Shown: positions 17,410-27,618, counted from the stretch's first letter. The stretch: DNA of 64,000 bases from Clostridium sp. (GCA_023664775.1 JAMPEW010000004.1:51256-115255); one strand, 5' to 3'. Translations and numbers: made by a program. The notes: generated from the letters alone by a model not told the origin.

Positions 17410-18297
17410 TTAATCGTCAGGCGTAAGACACGCACAATCATTCGGGTCTGTACATGACTCGCAGGATTCCTTGCTGTCGTAAGGATTGCATGGCTCCAAA
17501 GGCTTGATATTTCTGTCAAGAAGGCTTCCTGAGACAAAGCTCATGCACACTGAATCTTCCTCTGAGGTAAGGTCGCCCTTTGAAACAATCGCCCTGCCGT
17601 TATGAGGAATTTGATACTGCGTAAAGTAAACGGTTTTTACGATAAGTGTAAGTCCCACGGTCATTGTGTTGTCAGAAATATCAAAATCCAATACCTTTGC
17701 AATTGACATAAGGTTCAGTCCCTGAACAAGCTGGTTGTTTGTGGTTGAAAATCCAATGTAGTTCAGCGCAGGCGTATCGATGGCACCGTTCGTATATGCC
17801 ACACCGTAAGGTGCAAAAAGGTCAAGCGTAACCGAGCTTGGGTTTGTATCTGCATCGTAGCCTGCATCGGTGGTGTCTGAAGGAAGATATACAATTCCGG
17901 CAACCGTAGAGGTAGTTAAAAGCCTCTTGCAGCAATCGTACAGTCTTACGGCGAAGGTCACGCTAAGATTTGTAAGCGTCACTTCGTAACAATTTGGTCT
18001 TGAATTAATCGGGGCAATTGTAACAGTATCCGTGGTGCCTGTAGCAGCTACGTCAATCACTTCGGCACTGGCATAAGCCGCAGTAGGAAAGCTGGTAAGC
18101 AAATCAGCGGGAAGTGTAAAAGAGCGGCATACATTTATTCCAATTTCGTCATATACTACAGGTGTAAGCACAGTAAGGTATTCAGGCGTTCCACACTGAG
18201 GCTCTACGCACACGTCATAACAGTTATTATCATTTGTTATGCATGCCCGAACGGCATTGCTCATTATTCTTTTGTTACAGCCACAGGATTTAGACAT
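17410..18297 (-). CDS. Cys-rich protein with Thr/Val-rich beta core, possible spore-coat or surface protein
   Basis: 295 residues. N-terminus MSKSCGCNKRIMSNAVRAC and C-terminus SKESCESCTDPNDCACL are Cys-rich. The middle (~60-240) is rich in Thr, Val, Asp and Ser and looks all-beta. No signal peptide or membrane helix. The layout recalls self-assembling coat or exosporium proteins of spore formers, but I do not recognise a named family. AAAGGA precedes the ATG. Monocistronic. Confidence 0.75.
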   Translation of the reverse strand: MSKSCGCNKRIMSNAVRACITNDNNCYDVCVEPQCGTPEYLTVLTPVVYDEIGINVCRSFTLPADLLTSFPTAAYASAEVIDVAATGTTDTVTIAPINSRPNCYEVTLTNLSVTFAVRLYDCCKRLLTTSTVAGIVYLPSDTTDAGYDADTNPSSVTLDLFAPYGVAYTNGAIDTPALNYIGFSTTNNQLVQGLNLMSIAKVLDFDISDNTMTVGLTLIVKTVYFTQYQIPHNGRAIVSKGDLTSEEDSVCMSFVSGSLLDRNIKPLEPCNPYDSKESCESCTDPNDCACLTPDD

Positions 18298-18400
18298 AAT
18301 GTTATTCCTTTCAAAATATGCTTACAATAATATATTCGCTTTAGTTATTTTTGTTCGCTGACTTCCATATATTGTATTTAAAGATATTTTGGAGAAACGC

Positions 18401-19177
18401 ATGCAGAAAATATTTATGTCAACCGATGAAAAACGTATTGTCGTTATGGACAACGGTAACAATATAAATTTAGTATTTATAGCAGGGAATAGAAATATAC
18501 AATGGGTGCACTATAGAAATGATTACCATTCCCAGCTTTGCGGGATTGAAAGCAACGGTAAAATAGGCCTTGCATATATCAATGTGTCCAATGAGCTTGT
18601 TTGGGATGTAGTGGGAAAAGACAACAGAGTCGTTTTATTGTCGGACATGGGAAACATATGGAATGTAAGACAGCTGCGTTTGCGGCAGATAAATGGAAAA
18701 AATATTCTTTTTTATAAGGCAAATAATCCCGTAAACGAAAACTGCGAGCTTATTTACACATATCCTGACGGAGAGAGAAAGGGCAAAGCTCTTGTCTCAG
18801 GCAGCAGTATTATAGAAGATTACCATATTTTTTTTGATGGCGAAAAATATATATTAAAATATAAGCTTCAGGGAGAAAGCTTTAAATGCTTTGTAATGCA
18901 TACTGATAAGACGGACGAGATAGGGCTTGAGGAATATGTATTAAGCAGTGTGCAATCCATTGGACAAATAGAGGAACGGTGCAGGCTGAAGGAGGAGGAA
19001 TACGAAAGGGAACGGGAAAAGCTAAGGAAGGAATTTGAAAAAACCCTAAGAACCCAAGCAAATGAAATGGAGAAAAAATATAAAAAGCAGTATGACGAGC
19101 TTGCAGAATTTGCAAAACAGCTTCAGGCGGAGGGAAAACGATGGAGAGAGCTTTACTATAAAGCTGTGGAGGAATAG
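18401..19177 (+). CDS. Hypothetical protein with C-terminal coiled coil
   Basis: 258 residues from the ATG with GGAG 6 nt upstream; the in-frame TTG at 18389 is less likely because it lies on the wrong side of that site. Residues ~1-180 look like repeated short beta strands (IQWVHYRND, LAYINVSNELVWDV), perhaps a small propeller. Residues ~190-255 are a charged heptad-like helix (RLKEEEYEREREKLRKEF). No catalytic motif. It is divergent from the Cys-rich gene, with ~100 bp between them. Confidence 0.72.
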   Translation: MQKIFMSTDEKRIVVMDNGNNINLVFIAGNRNIQWVHYRNDYHSQLCGIESNGKIGLAYINVSNELVWDVVGKDNRVVLLSDMGNIWNVRQLRLRQINGKNILFYKANNPVNENCELIYTYPDGERKGKALVSGSSIIEDYHIFFDGEKYILKYKLQGESFKCFVMHTDKTDEIGLEEYVLSSVQSIGQIEERCRLKEEEYEREREKLRKEFEKTLRTQANEMEKKYKKQYDELAEFAKQLQAEGKRWRELYYKAVEE

Positions 19178-19230
19178 ACTTATGTAAACTAATTGTAACA
19201 ATTACGTAAACCCCAATTAACATAATTCAC

Positions 19231-19259
19231 TTGACATAACATAAAAAAAGGTTTACAAT
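19231..19259 (+). promoter_or_regulatory. Strong sigma-A promoter of the deacetylase gene
   Basis: TTGACA, 17 bp, TACAAT. The ~100-nt leader that follows contains a hairpin with arms ACAACC/GGTTGT (19267-19300). Confidence 0.75.
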
Positions 19260-19362
19260 AAAAAATACAACCTTTTTTGGCAAAAAAGCCCATTGGTTGT
19301 AGGATATATCTTGTATACTATTGACATTATAACACAATATATGGATTTGTAAAGGGTTTTTT

Positions 19363-20376
19363 ATGAAAAAAGAAAAATATTTTGAAGATGAAGATTGGGT
19401 AGAAATTGACTACAACAGAAAAAATGTTGATGCAATCAAAAAAATTATTGTTACGGCGCTTCTTATGATGTTCGTCATACCGATACTTTTTTCTATTTAC
19501 CTTGTTGTGCGGGTAAATAACATTGATGCGAGAATAGAAAGTCTCATTACGGATATGAGAAGTGATTATGCTTTTGCGGCAACCGAAACAGACGCCGAAC
19601 GGCTTGTAAAATCTGATTTGGACAATGACGCATTGGAGGATATAGAAAAAAGCGATAAGGACAATAATGAGCTTTTGTCCAATTCCTTTGCATCGGAGGA
19701 GGGAATTTCTGATGCACCTGATACGCCTGCAATAAGCAATGGCAAGAAGGTATACTTAACCTTTGACGATGGTCCGAACAAATATACAGACGAGCTTTTG
19801 GACATTCTCAAGGAAAAAAACGTGAAGGCAACCTTCTTTGTTGTATATAATGATGACGAGAGCACATGGCATGATTACAAGCGTATCATTGATGAGGGAC
19901 ATACACTGGGAATGCACTCCTACACACATATATATGACGAAGTATATGCGTCAAAGGAATCCTTTATGGCAGATGTTTCAAAGCTTCATACCTTCCTTTA
20001 TGAGCAGACGGGTATTGACTGTCAGTATTACAGATTTCCGGGAGGCAGCTCAAATACAGTTTCAAATGTCGATATACAGATACTCATAAGCTATCTGAAC
20101 AATAATGGTATTACATATTTTGACTGGAATGCATTAAGTGGAGATGCCCTTACAAATTCAATGACGCCTGATGAATTGAATGAAACTATTTTGGAGTACG
20201 TGCGGACAAATGAAGGCGATTCCATTGTGCTTATGCACGACCTTGCAACAAATCACGCAACAGTGGATTCTATTTCAGACCTTGTAGACACACTTCGGGC
20301 AGAGGGCTATGAGCTTTGTCCGATAGACGAAACAACCGTGCCTATACAGCATGTAAGATATGATTCCATTGATTGA
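19363..20376 (+). CDS. Membrane-anchored polysaccharide deacetylase (NodB family)
   Basis: 337 residues. One N-terminal membrane helix (~26-48), an Asp/Glu-rich linker, then a NodB domain with TFDDGP (~133, catalytic Asp and metal Asp), HSYTH (metal His pair, ~186), RFPGGSS and a final LMHD. It removes acetyl groups from a wall polymer, probably peptidoglycan GlcNAc, outside the membrane. It has its own strong promoter. Confidence 0.92.
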   Translation: MKKEKYFEDEDWVEIDYNRKNVDAIKKIIVTALLMMFVIPILFSIYLVVRVNNIDARIESLITDMRSDYAFAATETDAERLVKSDLDNDALEDIEKSDKDNNELLSNSFASEEGISDAPDTPAISNGKKVYLTFDDGPNKYTDELLDILKEKNVKATFFVVYNDDESTWHDYKRIIDEGHTLGMHSYTHIYDEVYASKESFMADVSKLHTFLYEQTGIDCQYYRFPGGSSNTVSNVDIQILISYLNNNGITYFDWNALSGDALTNSMTPDELNETILEYVRTNEGDSIVLMHDLATNHATVDSISDLVDTLRAEGYELCPIDETTVPIQHVRYDSID

Positions 20377-20391
20377 TAAAGGCGGGACAGC

Positions 20392-21702
20392 ATGGACTTT
20401 ACAGAGGCAATGAAATATATAGAGGAAAAAAATAAGCTCGGTCAAAGACCGGGCTTAGAACGTATAAAAGAGCTTTTGCGAAGGCTCGGCAATCCACAGG
20501 ACAAGGTTAAGTGTCTGCACATTGCCGGAACCAACGGCAAAGGCTCTGTTTTTGCATTTATGCAGGATGTACTTATGAAGGCAGGCTGCCGTGTGGGAAG
20601 ATATATTTCGCCGGCTGTCTTTTGTTATCTTGAACGGTTTTGGATAGATGGAAGCTATATTGACGAGACATCATTTGCAAAAGCCTTGACGAAGGTGGCA
20701 AAGCAGGCAGAGGAGATGGAGCAGGACGGCTGTATGCCGCCGACGGCATTTGAAATAGAAACTGCTGTTGCGTTTTGTCTGTTTCTTGAGGCAAAGGTGG
20801 ATTTTGCCCTTGTGGAGTGTGGTATGGGTGGTCTTATGGACGGAACAAATGTTATTTCCAATCCAGATATGACCGTTATGGCACAGATTTCAAGGGACCA
20901 TATGCAGTTTTTGGGAGAAACCTTATCAGAAATTGCATATCAGAAGGCAGGAATTATAAAGGAAAACGGCATATGTGTGTGCGCACCGCAGACAGATGAG
21001 GCAAAGTCGGTAATCCAAAATATATGTGAGGAAAAACACACAAGGCTATGTTATGTAAGCTTATCGGATATAACGGTTGTTGACACGGGCATAGACGGAA
21101 GCCGTTTTTTATATAAGGGCGAGGAATATTTTATTTCAATGCCGGGGGAGTTTCAGATTATAAATGCCGCAACTGCAATTGAGGCGGCAATGCAAATTGG
21201 CAATAGCATAAAGGTGGACGAAGCTGTTGGCAGGAAAGCCGTAATAAATTCTAATATGGTACGAAGGGCAATCGCAGACACAAAATGGCTGGGAAGATTT
21301 ACCGTTGTCAGAAAAAAACCCTATGTTATCGTTGACGGGGCACACAATGAGGCTGCATGGATTAGTCTAAAAAATTCTCTGCATAAATATTTTACAAATC
21401 GTAAATTTATTTATATAATAGGAGTATTAAGAGATAAGGAATACCATAAAATGGTTGACATAATATATGAAACCATGAAATATGCTGTTACGGTAACGCC
21501 TGATAATGCAAGAGCGCTTGAAAATACAGTGCTTTCAGAGGTGATAGCGGCGAAGGGTGTGGAAACGGTCACTGCCGCTAATCATAAAGATGCAATGGAA
21601 AAGGCGCTTGCCAAAGCCTCAGAGGATGATGTGGTTGTCGTATGCGGCTCCCTGTCCTTTGTAGGCGATTATATGACAAAGCAGCCATATGGGTTGTGTT
21701 AG
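20392..21702 (+). CDS. folC: Folylpolyglutamate / dihydrofolate synthase
   Basis: 436 residues. Mur-ligase-like: P-loop HIAGTNGKGSV (~43-53), VECGMGGLMDGTNV, RDHMQFLG and DGAHNEAAW in the C-terminal domain. It adds Glu to dihydropteroate and to folates. First gene of a folate run (HD protein, folP, folB-folK follow). GGCGGGA precedes the ATG by ~6 nt. Confidence 0.94.
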   Translation: MDFTEAMKYIEEKNKLGQRPGLERIKELLRRLGNPQDKVKCLHIAGTNGKGSVFAFMQDVLMKAGCRVGRYISPAVFCYLERFWIDGSYIDETSFAKALTKVAKQAEEMEQDGCMPPTAFEIETAVAFCLFLEAKVDFALVECGMGGLMDGTNVISNPDMTVMAQISRDHMQFLGETLSEIAYQKAGIIKENGICVCAPQTDEAKSVIQNICEEKHTRLCYVSLSDITVVDTGIDGSRFLYKGEEYFISMPGEFQIINAATAIEAAMQIGNSIKVDEAVGRKAVINSNMVRRAIADTKWLGRFTVVRKKPYVIVDGAHNEAAWISLKNSLHKYFTNRKFIYIIGVLRDKEYHKMVDIIYETMKYAVTVTPDNARALENTVLSEVIAAKGVETVTAANHKDAMEKALAKASEDDVVVVCGSLSFVGDYMTKQPYGLC

Positions 21703-21743
21703 TGTTTGGCATGAAGTAATTGCGGCGTTCGGAGTTTGGACAT

Positions 21744-22220
21744 ATGAAAAGGATAGATAATATACTGTCAAATGACAGCTACAAAAGCTATGTAAGCTAT
21801 ATAGAAAATAAAGAAAAAAACAGAAAATTCTGCTGTCACGGCATGGAGCATGCCCTTGATGTGGCAAGGATAGCTTATATCATAAGCCTTGAAGAAAATA
21901 TGAAAATAGACAAGGCGCTTATCTATGCTGCGGCACTTCTTCACGATATAGGCAGGGCAGCGGAATATAAGGATGGAAGTCCGCACCATGAGATGGGAGC
22001 AAAGCTGGCTGAGAAAATTTTGCTTCATGCAGACTTTAATCCTGATGAGATAAAAACGATATGCCATGCAATCACCTGTCATAAAAGTGAGAGTGACGGC
22101 GGTTTATTGAGCAGCCTCCTTTACAGGGCAGACAAGCTTTCAAGATGCTGCTTTCGCTGTGAGGCTTATGAGGAATGTTACTGGGATGAAGGCATGAAAA
22201 ATAAAACCATACGGTACTGA
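21744..22220 (+). CDS. HD-domain hydrolase within the folate operon
   Basis: 158 residues from the ATG with GGAG 9 nt upstream. Metal residues of the HD fold are visible: HGMEHALDVARIAY, AALLHDIGR and HHEMG. HD proteins are metal-dependent phosphohydrolases. Lying between folC and folP, it is a candidate for dephosphorylation of dihydroneopterin triphosphate, the step with no fixed enzyme in many bacteria. The role is inferred from context. Confidence 0.82.
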   Translation: MKRIDNILSNDSYKSYVSYIENKEKNRKFCCHGMEHALDVARIAYIISLEENMKIDKALIYAAALLHDIGRAAEYKDGSPHHEMGAKLAEKILLHADFNPDEIKTICHAITCHKSESDGGLLSSLLYRADKLSRCCFRCEAYEECYWDEGMKNKTIRY

Positions 22221-22254
22221 AAATATAGAATTATAAATGTGAAAGGAACTCGTT

Positions 22255-23067
22255 ATGCAGATAGGCAGCAGGGAATTTAAGACAGGCAGCCGTCCATATA
22301 TAATGGGAATACTCAATGTAACGCCGGATTCATTTTCCGATGGAGGAAGCTATACGGATATTGATAAGGCACTTGCACATACAAGACGGATGATAGAGGA
22401 GGGGGCTGACATCATAGATGTAGGCGGTGAATCCTCAAGACCGGGGCACGTGAAAATATCCGAGCAGGAGGAGATAGAAAGAAGCTGCTTTGTCATAGAG
22501 GCAATCAAGGAAAACTTTAACATACCTGTTTCACTTGACACCTGTAAGGCGAAGGTGGCGCAGGCGGGCATACTTGCAGGTGCTGACCTGATAAACGACA
22601 TATGGGGCTTTAAGTGGGACGATAAAATGGCAAAAACTGTTGCAGCGTCAAATGCAGCCTGCTGCCTGATGCACAATCGGCATGAGGATGGCTACGACGA
22701 TTTTATAAATGATGTAGTTTCGGATTTGCAGGAAAGCATAGATATTGCGCTTTCAGCAGGGATTCCAAAGGATAAAATTATAATAGACCCGGGCATTGGC
22801 TTTGCCAAAAGCACGGAGGAAAACCTGATTATTATGAATAACCTTGATAAGCTTACGGCAATGAATTATCCCGTTTTGCTTGGGGCGTCAAGGAAGTCCG
22901 TTATTGGGGCTGCCCTTGATTTGCCTGTGGAGGAGCGTGAGGAGGGTACAATGGCAACATCCGTAATCGGTTTTATGTCAGGCTGTACATTTTTCAGGGT
23001 GCATGATGTGAGGGCAAATTACAGGGCACTCAGGATGGCATATGCAATTAAGAAAGCAAAAATATAA
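22255..23067 (+). CDS. folP: Dihydropteroate synthase
   Basis: 270 residues. Both family signatures are present: MGILNVTPDSFSDGG (~19-33) and DVGGESSRPGH (~61-71), plus DPGIGFAKS and GASRKSVIG. It joins 6-hydroxymethyl-dihydropterin diphosphate to p-aminobenzoate and is the sulfonamide target. AAAGGA precedes the start. Confidence 0.96.
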   Translation: MQIGSREFKTGSRPYIMGILNVTPDSFSDGGSYTDIDKALAHTRRMIEEGADIIDVGGESSRPGHVKISEQEEIERSCFVIEAIKENFNIPVSLDTCKAKVAQAGILAGADLINDIWGFKWDDKMAKTVAASNAACCLMHNRHEDGYDDFINDVVSDLQESIDIALSAGIPKDKIIIDPGIGFAKSTEENLIIMNNLDKLTAMNYPVLLGASRKSVIGAALDLPVEEREEGTMATSVIGFMSGCTFFRVHDVRANYRALRMAYAIKKAKI

Positions 23068-23110
23068 CATGTTCTGAAAGTGACACGTAAAGAATATAAA
23101 AAGTGGTAAT

Positions 23111-23956
23111 ATGTATATGGATAAGATAGTCATAAAGGATTTGGAAATATTTGCATATCACGGCGTCCTGCCGGAGGAAAAAAGGCAGGGACAGACTTTT
23201 ATTGTCACGGTTGAGCTGTTTTTGGATTTACATGATGCAGGAGCTTCAGATGATTTGGACGAAACGGTAAACTATGCCCATGTGTGCGACACGATTGCAA
23301 GGGTTATGACCGGGGAAAAATATAATCTGATAGAGGCTGCTGCTGAGAACATGGCAGGCACGCTGCTCCTTGAATTTGAAAAGGTAAGGACGGTACATAT
23401 AAAGTTATGTAAACCTGAAGCGCCAATCGACATGACGTTTGATACGGTATATGTAGATATCACAAGAGGCAGGCATACGGTGTATCTTGGGCTTGGCTCA
23501 AACCTTGGCGACAAGGAGGGCTATCTTGATTATGCCGTGGACCAGCTTGGCAGGGATGATTACATAAAGGTAAACAAGGTATCTTCCTATATTGTGACAA
23601 AGCCCTACGGCAATGTGGAGCAGGACGATTTTTTAAATGGATGCATTGAAATTGAAACACTTTACTCGCCGCAGGAACTGCTTGAGATTATAAATGACAT
23701 AGAGCAGGGTGCAGGCAGGAAAAGGGTAATACATTGGGGACCGAGGACACTGGACATAGACATACTGCTGTATGACAGGGAAATCATCATGGAGGAAAAT
23801 TTAAAGATTCCCCATGCGGAGATGGCAAGGAGAAGCTTTGTTTTGGAGCCGCTTTGCGAGATTGCGCCCTTTGCATATCATCCGGGCTATAATAAGACTA
23901 TAATTGAGCTTTTTGATATACTTAAGGATAAGGAAAATACAAATTGGGAGGTGTAG
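23111..23956 (+). CDS. folK: Bifunctional dihydroneopterin aldolase / HPPK (FolB-FolK fusion)
   Basis: 281 residues. The FolB domain (~1-118) has FAYHGVLPEEKRQGQ and NLIEAAAENMA. The HPPK domain (~122-281) has GLGSNLGDKEGYLD and GPRTLDIDILLYD. It performs two successive steps to the pterin diphosphate used by FolP. An in-frame ATG two codons later could also serve as start; the upstream ribosome site is weak. The next gene begins 2 nt after the stop. Confidence 0.94.
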   Translation: MYMDKIVIKDLEIFAYHGVLPEEKRQGQTFIVTVELFLDLHDAGASDDLDETVNYAHVCDTIARVMTGEKYNLIEAAAENMAGTLLLEFEKVRTVHIKLCKPEAPIDMTFDTVYVDITRGRHTVYLGLGSNLGDKEGYLDYAVDQLGRDDYIKVNKVSSYIVTKPYGNVEQDDFLNGCIEIETLYSPQELLEIINDIEQGAGRKRVIHWGPRTLDIDILLYDREIIMEENLKIPHAEMARRSFVLEPLCEIAPFAYHPGYNKTIIELFDILKDKENTNWEV

Positions 23957-23958
23957 AA

Positions 23959-25494
23959 ATGGCATATAAAACATTTGCGGCAATTTATGTTGGTTCAAGT
24001 GAAATTGCCATGAAAATTTACGAAATTACGGGAAAGAAAAACTTTAAACACATTGACGGGGTCAGCAATTTTATTGAGCTTGCAAAGGATACCTACAGCA
24101 AGGGATATATTTCAACTGAACTGATACGTCAGACAACCGATATATTAGACGGTTTCAAGGAGAAAATGAAGGAATATCAGGTGGCTGACTACAGGGCATA
24201 TGCCACAAGTGCGGTTCGTGAGGCTGAGAACAGGGATATTGTAATTGATGCAATCAAGAGAAAAACAGGATTTTCCGTAACAGTTTTAAGCAACTCTGAG
24301 CAGAGATATATGAACTTTAAGGGACTTGTTGCGAAGTACGAAAATTTCCATGAGGTTGTATTAAAAAATACTGCCTTTGTAGACGTCGGCGCAGGAAGCG
24401 TACAGATTTCCCTTTTTGATAAAAACAACCTTGTGGTTACGGAAAATATCCCCATAGGCGCTGTCCGTATCAGGGATTACCTTTCTATTATCGGTACAAA
24501 AAGCGGACGCTTTGACAGGCTTCTTGAGGAGTATGTTGACAGCGACATAGAGGCGTTCCGGAATATATATCTTAATGATAAGGAAATTAAAAACATTATA
24601 GCCGTGGGGGAGGTTGTCAATGCCCTTAAAAAGATTGCTCCTGAGCTTGACATAAGCGAAAAGGTAAATCGGGCACAGTTTGAAGCTATGTGCCAGCGAA
24701 TAATCAGCATGCCCCCGCAGGAGCTTGCTGAACGGTATGGAATACCATATGAGCGTGCAACGCTGATGCTTCCCAACATTATCATTTACCAGTCCTTCTT
24801 AAATAACAGCAAGGCGGAGGAAATTTATGTGCCAAATGTTGATTTTTGTGAGGGAATTACTGCGGCGTATATGGATGAGGGCGTAAAAATCGTATTTAAC
24901 CACAACTTTGACGAGGACATCATTGCCTCTGCACAGTACCTTGCAAAGAGATACAGATGTGACAGGGAGCATGGTGACAGGGTTGCAGAATATGCCCTGA
25001 AAATATTTGACAGCATAAAGAAAGAATTTGGAATGGGAAAGACCGAGAGGCTTCAGATACAGATAGCCGCTATTTTACATGAATGTGGAAATTATATCAA
25101 TATGCATGACGGAGCGAGAAATTCCTATTATATAGTTGCAAACACGGAGATAATCGGCTTATCCCACAAGGAGCGCATGGAGGTTGCGAATATCGTAAAA
25201 TATAATGTGCTGTATTTGCCCGCAAAGGAACGGATGGAGGATGACCTTGACGAATGTGATTATATGGTGATTGCAAAGCTTGCCGCCATAATAAGAATTG
25301 CAAATGTATTGGATAAAAGCCATAGTCAGAAGCTGGAAAATCTTTCCGTTAGCGTTAAGGGTAACGAGCTTATCATATCGGCAAAGACCTACGAGGATAT
25401 AACATTAGAAGCGGGACTGTTTCAAATGAGAGGCGATTTTTTTGAGAAGGTTTATGGCATAAGACCTGTATTGAGACTGAAAAGGAGCGTGTAG
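23959..25494 (+). CDS. ppx: Ppx/GppA-type exopolyphosphatase with C-terminal HD domain
   Basis: 511 residues from the ATG with GGAGG 7 nt upstream (the TTG at 23944 precedes that site and is unlikely). The N-terminal actin-like fold has YVGSSEIAMKIYE, ATSAVREAENRD and FVDVGAGSVQIS. From ~325 an HD-type helical domain carries RVAEYALKIFD, ILHECGNYIN and NTEIIGLSHKER. It should hydrolyse polyphosphate, and possibly (p)ppGpp. Directly followed by ppk, so synthesis and breakdown of polyphosphate are co-expressed. Confidence 0.9.
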   Translation: MAYKTFAAIYVGSSEIAMKIYEITGKKNFKHIDGVSNFIELAKDTYSKGYISTELIRQTTDILDGFKEKMKEYQVADYRAYATSAVREAENRDIVIDAIKRKTGFSVTVLSNSEQRYMNFKGLVAKYENFHEVVLKNTAFVDVGAGSVQISLFDKNNLVVTENIPIGAVRIRDYLSIIGTKSGRFDRLLEEYVDSDIEAFRNIYLNDKEIKNIIAVGEVVNALKKIAPELDISEKVNRAQFEAMCQRIISMPPQELAERYGIPYERATLMLPNIIIYQSFLNNSKAEEIYVPNVDFCEGITAAYMDEGVKIVFNHNFDEDIIASAQYLAKRYRCDREHGDRVAEYALKIFDSIKKEFGMGKTERLQIQIAAILHECGNYINMHDGARNSYYIVANTEIIGLSHKERMEVANIVKYNVLYLPAKERMEDDLDECDYMVIAKLAAIIRIANVLDKSHSQKLENLSVSVKGNELIISAKTYEDITLEAGLFQMRGDFFEKVYGIRPVLRLKRSV

Positions 25495-25497
25495 TTT

Positions 25498-27618
25498 ATG
25501 GATAAAAAACAATATGAAAAATATGAAAATTATTACAACAGAGAGCTTAGCTGGCTTCAGTTTAATTACAGAATACTTGGCGAGGCAAAGGATAAGAGCA
25601 TGCCGCTTTTTGAGAGGATTAAGTTTTTGAGCATAACAGCCTCCAATCTTGACGAGTTCTTTATGATAAGGGTTGCATCGCTGTTTGACCTTGTACACGC
25701 AGGGGTAAAGAAAAAGGATATTGCGGGACTTACGCCTGAGGAACAGCTTGAAAAAATTATTCCTGAAACAAAAAATATGATGAATGCACAGTATTCTACA
25801 TTAAATCGCGCCCTGCTTCCTTTACTGGAGGAAAACGGCGTAAGGCTGATTAAAAGATATACGGACCTAAGCGAAAAACAGTCAAAATATGTTGACAAAT
25901 ATTTTGATAAGGATGTTTATCCTGTGCTTACGCCTATGGCAGTTGATTCCTCAAGGCCATTTCCACTTATCAGCAACAAGACGTTGAATATCGGAGCACT
26001 GATACGTGATAAAAAGAAGGATGTGGTTGATATTGCAACCGTGCAGGTTCCTTCCGTGCTTCCAAGGATTGTAGAGCTTCCGTCAGAAAGCGGGGCAAAG
26101 GAGATTATTCTGCTTGAGGAAATTATTGAGAAAAATTTAAGCAGGCTTTTCCTGAATTATGAAATTGTATGTGCGCATCCATACCGTATTATGAGAAATG
26201 CGGATCTTGCCATAGATGAGGATGATGCTGCTGATTTGCTCAAGGAAATTGAAAAGCAGATAAAGAAAAGGGCATGGGGCGAGGTTATAAAGCTTGAAAT
26301 AGAGGCTGACATGGATAAGCGTCTTTTAAAGGAGCTTAAGAAACAGCTTCAGGTTTCAGACCGGGTTGTGTACTCCATAAACGGGCCGCTTGATTTGACG
26401 TTCCTTATGAAGGTAAGCGGCATGGAGGGCTTTGACCATCTCCGCAATAAAAAATACGTTCCACAGCCTGTGAAAGCGATAAACAACGAAGAAACTATAT
26501 TTGAGCAGATAAAGAAAAAGGACATACTCCTGCACCATCCGTATGATGAATTTACACCTGTTATTGAGTTTATCAGGCAGGCGGCAATGGACCCTGACGT
26601 GCTTGCAATCAAGCAGACCCTTTACCGTGTCAGCGGCAATTCGCCTATCGTTGCGGCACTTGCAAAGGCGGCTGAAAACGGCAAGCAGGTAACTGTTCTC
26701 GTGGAGCTCAAGGCAAGGTTTGATGAGGAAAATAACATTATATGGGCAAAGATGCTTGAAAAGGCAGGCTGCCATGTTATATACGGGCTTGTGGGCTTAA
26801 AGACCCACTCTAAGATAGCCCTTGTGGTAAGACGTGAGGAGGAGGGCATCAAGCGGTATGTCCACCTTGGAACAGGAAACTACAATGATGTAACGGCAAA
26901 GCTTTATACAGATATGGGTATGCTTACGGCATCTGATGCAATCGGCGAGGACGCAACGGCAGTGTTTAACATGCTTTCAGGTTATTCAGAGCCGCCTTCA
27001 TGGAACAAGCTTTTGGTTGCTCCTATTTGGATGAAGGATAGATTTGTAAGCCTTATAAACCGTGAAGCAGAAAATGCAAAAATGGGCAAGGAGGCAAGAA
27101 TTGTAGCCAAAATGAATTCCCTCTGCGACCCTGTTATTATAAAGGCACTTTACGAGGCGTCAGAGGCGGGCGTAAAAATAGAGCTTATTGTAAGAGGCAT
27201 ATGCTGTCTGAAGGCAGGAATAAAGGGACTTAGTGAAAACATAACAGTCCGATCCATAGTAGGCAATTTCCTTGAACATTCAAGAATATTCTATTTCTAC
27301 AACAGCGGCTTTGAGGATGTCTATATGGGAAGTGCAGACTGGATGCCGAGAAATCTTGATAAGCGTGTTGAAATTACCTTCCCTGTGGAGGATGAGGATT
27401 TGAAACGGGAAATTATAGAGATATTAAGCATTCAGCTTGCAGATACGTTAAAGGCACACTTCCTTATGCCTGACGGAAGCTACGCAAAGCAGGATTTAAG
27501 GGGAAGGGATAAGCTGGAGGCACAGGCATACTTCTGTAAAAAGGCAATGAATGATGCCAAGGAGGAAAGTAAAAAAACCGTGTCAAGAGTGTTTGTTCCA
27601 CGCACGTCTGAAAAATAA
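25498..27618 (+). CDS. ppk: Polyphosphate kinase 1
   Basis: 706 residues, full length. The N domain begins YYNRELSWLQFNYRIL; the phospholipase-D-like catalytic part has LKTHSKIALVVRREE, with the His that is phosphorylated in the family, and YVHLGTGNYNDVTA. It makes long-chain polyphosphate from ATP. Starts 3 nt after the ppx stop. Confidence 0.96.
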   Translation: MDKKQYEKYENYYNRELSWLQFNYRILGEAKDKSMPLFERIKFLSITASNLDEFFMIRVASLFDLVHAGVKKKDIAGLTPEEQLEKIIPETKNMMNAQYSTLNRALLPLLEENGVRLIKRYTDLSEKQSKYVDKYFDKDVYPVLTPMAVDSSRPFPLISNKTLNIGALIRDKKKDVVDIATVQVPSVLPRIVELPSESGAKEIILLEEIIEKNLSRLFLNYEIVCAHPYRIMRNADLAIDEDDAADLLKEIEKQIKKRAWGEVIKLEIEADMDKRLLKELKKQLQVSDRVVYSINGPLDLTFLMKVSGMEGFDHLRNKKYVPQPVKAINNEETIFEQIKKKDILLHHPYDEFTPVIEFIRQAAMDPDVLAIKQTLYRVSGNSPIVAALAKAAENGKQVTVLVELKARFDEENNIIWAKMLEKAGCHVIYGLVGLKTHSKIALVVRREEEGIKRYVHLGTGNYNDVTAKLYTDMGMLTASDAIGEDATAVFNMLSGYSEPPSWNKLLVAPIWMKDRFVSLINREAENAKMGKEARIVAKMNSLCDPVIIKALYEASEAGVKIELIVRGICCLKAGIKGLSENITVRSIVGNFLEHSRIFYFYNSGFEDVYMGSADWMPRNLDKRVEITFPVEDEDLKREIIEILSIQLADTLKAHFLMPDGSYAKQDLRGRDKLEAQAYFCKKAMNDAKEESKKTVSRVFVPRTSEK

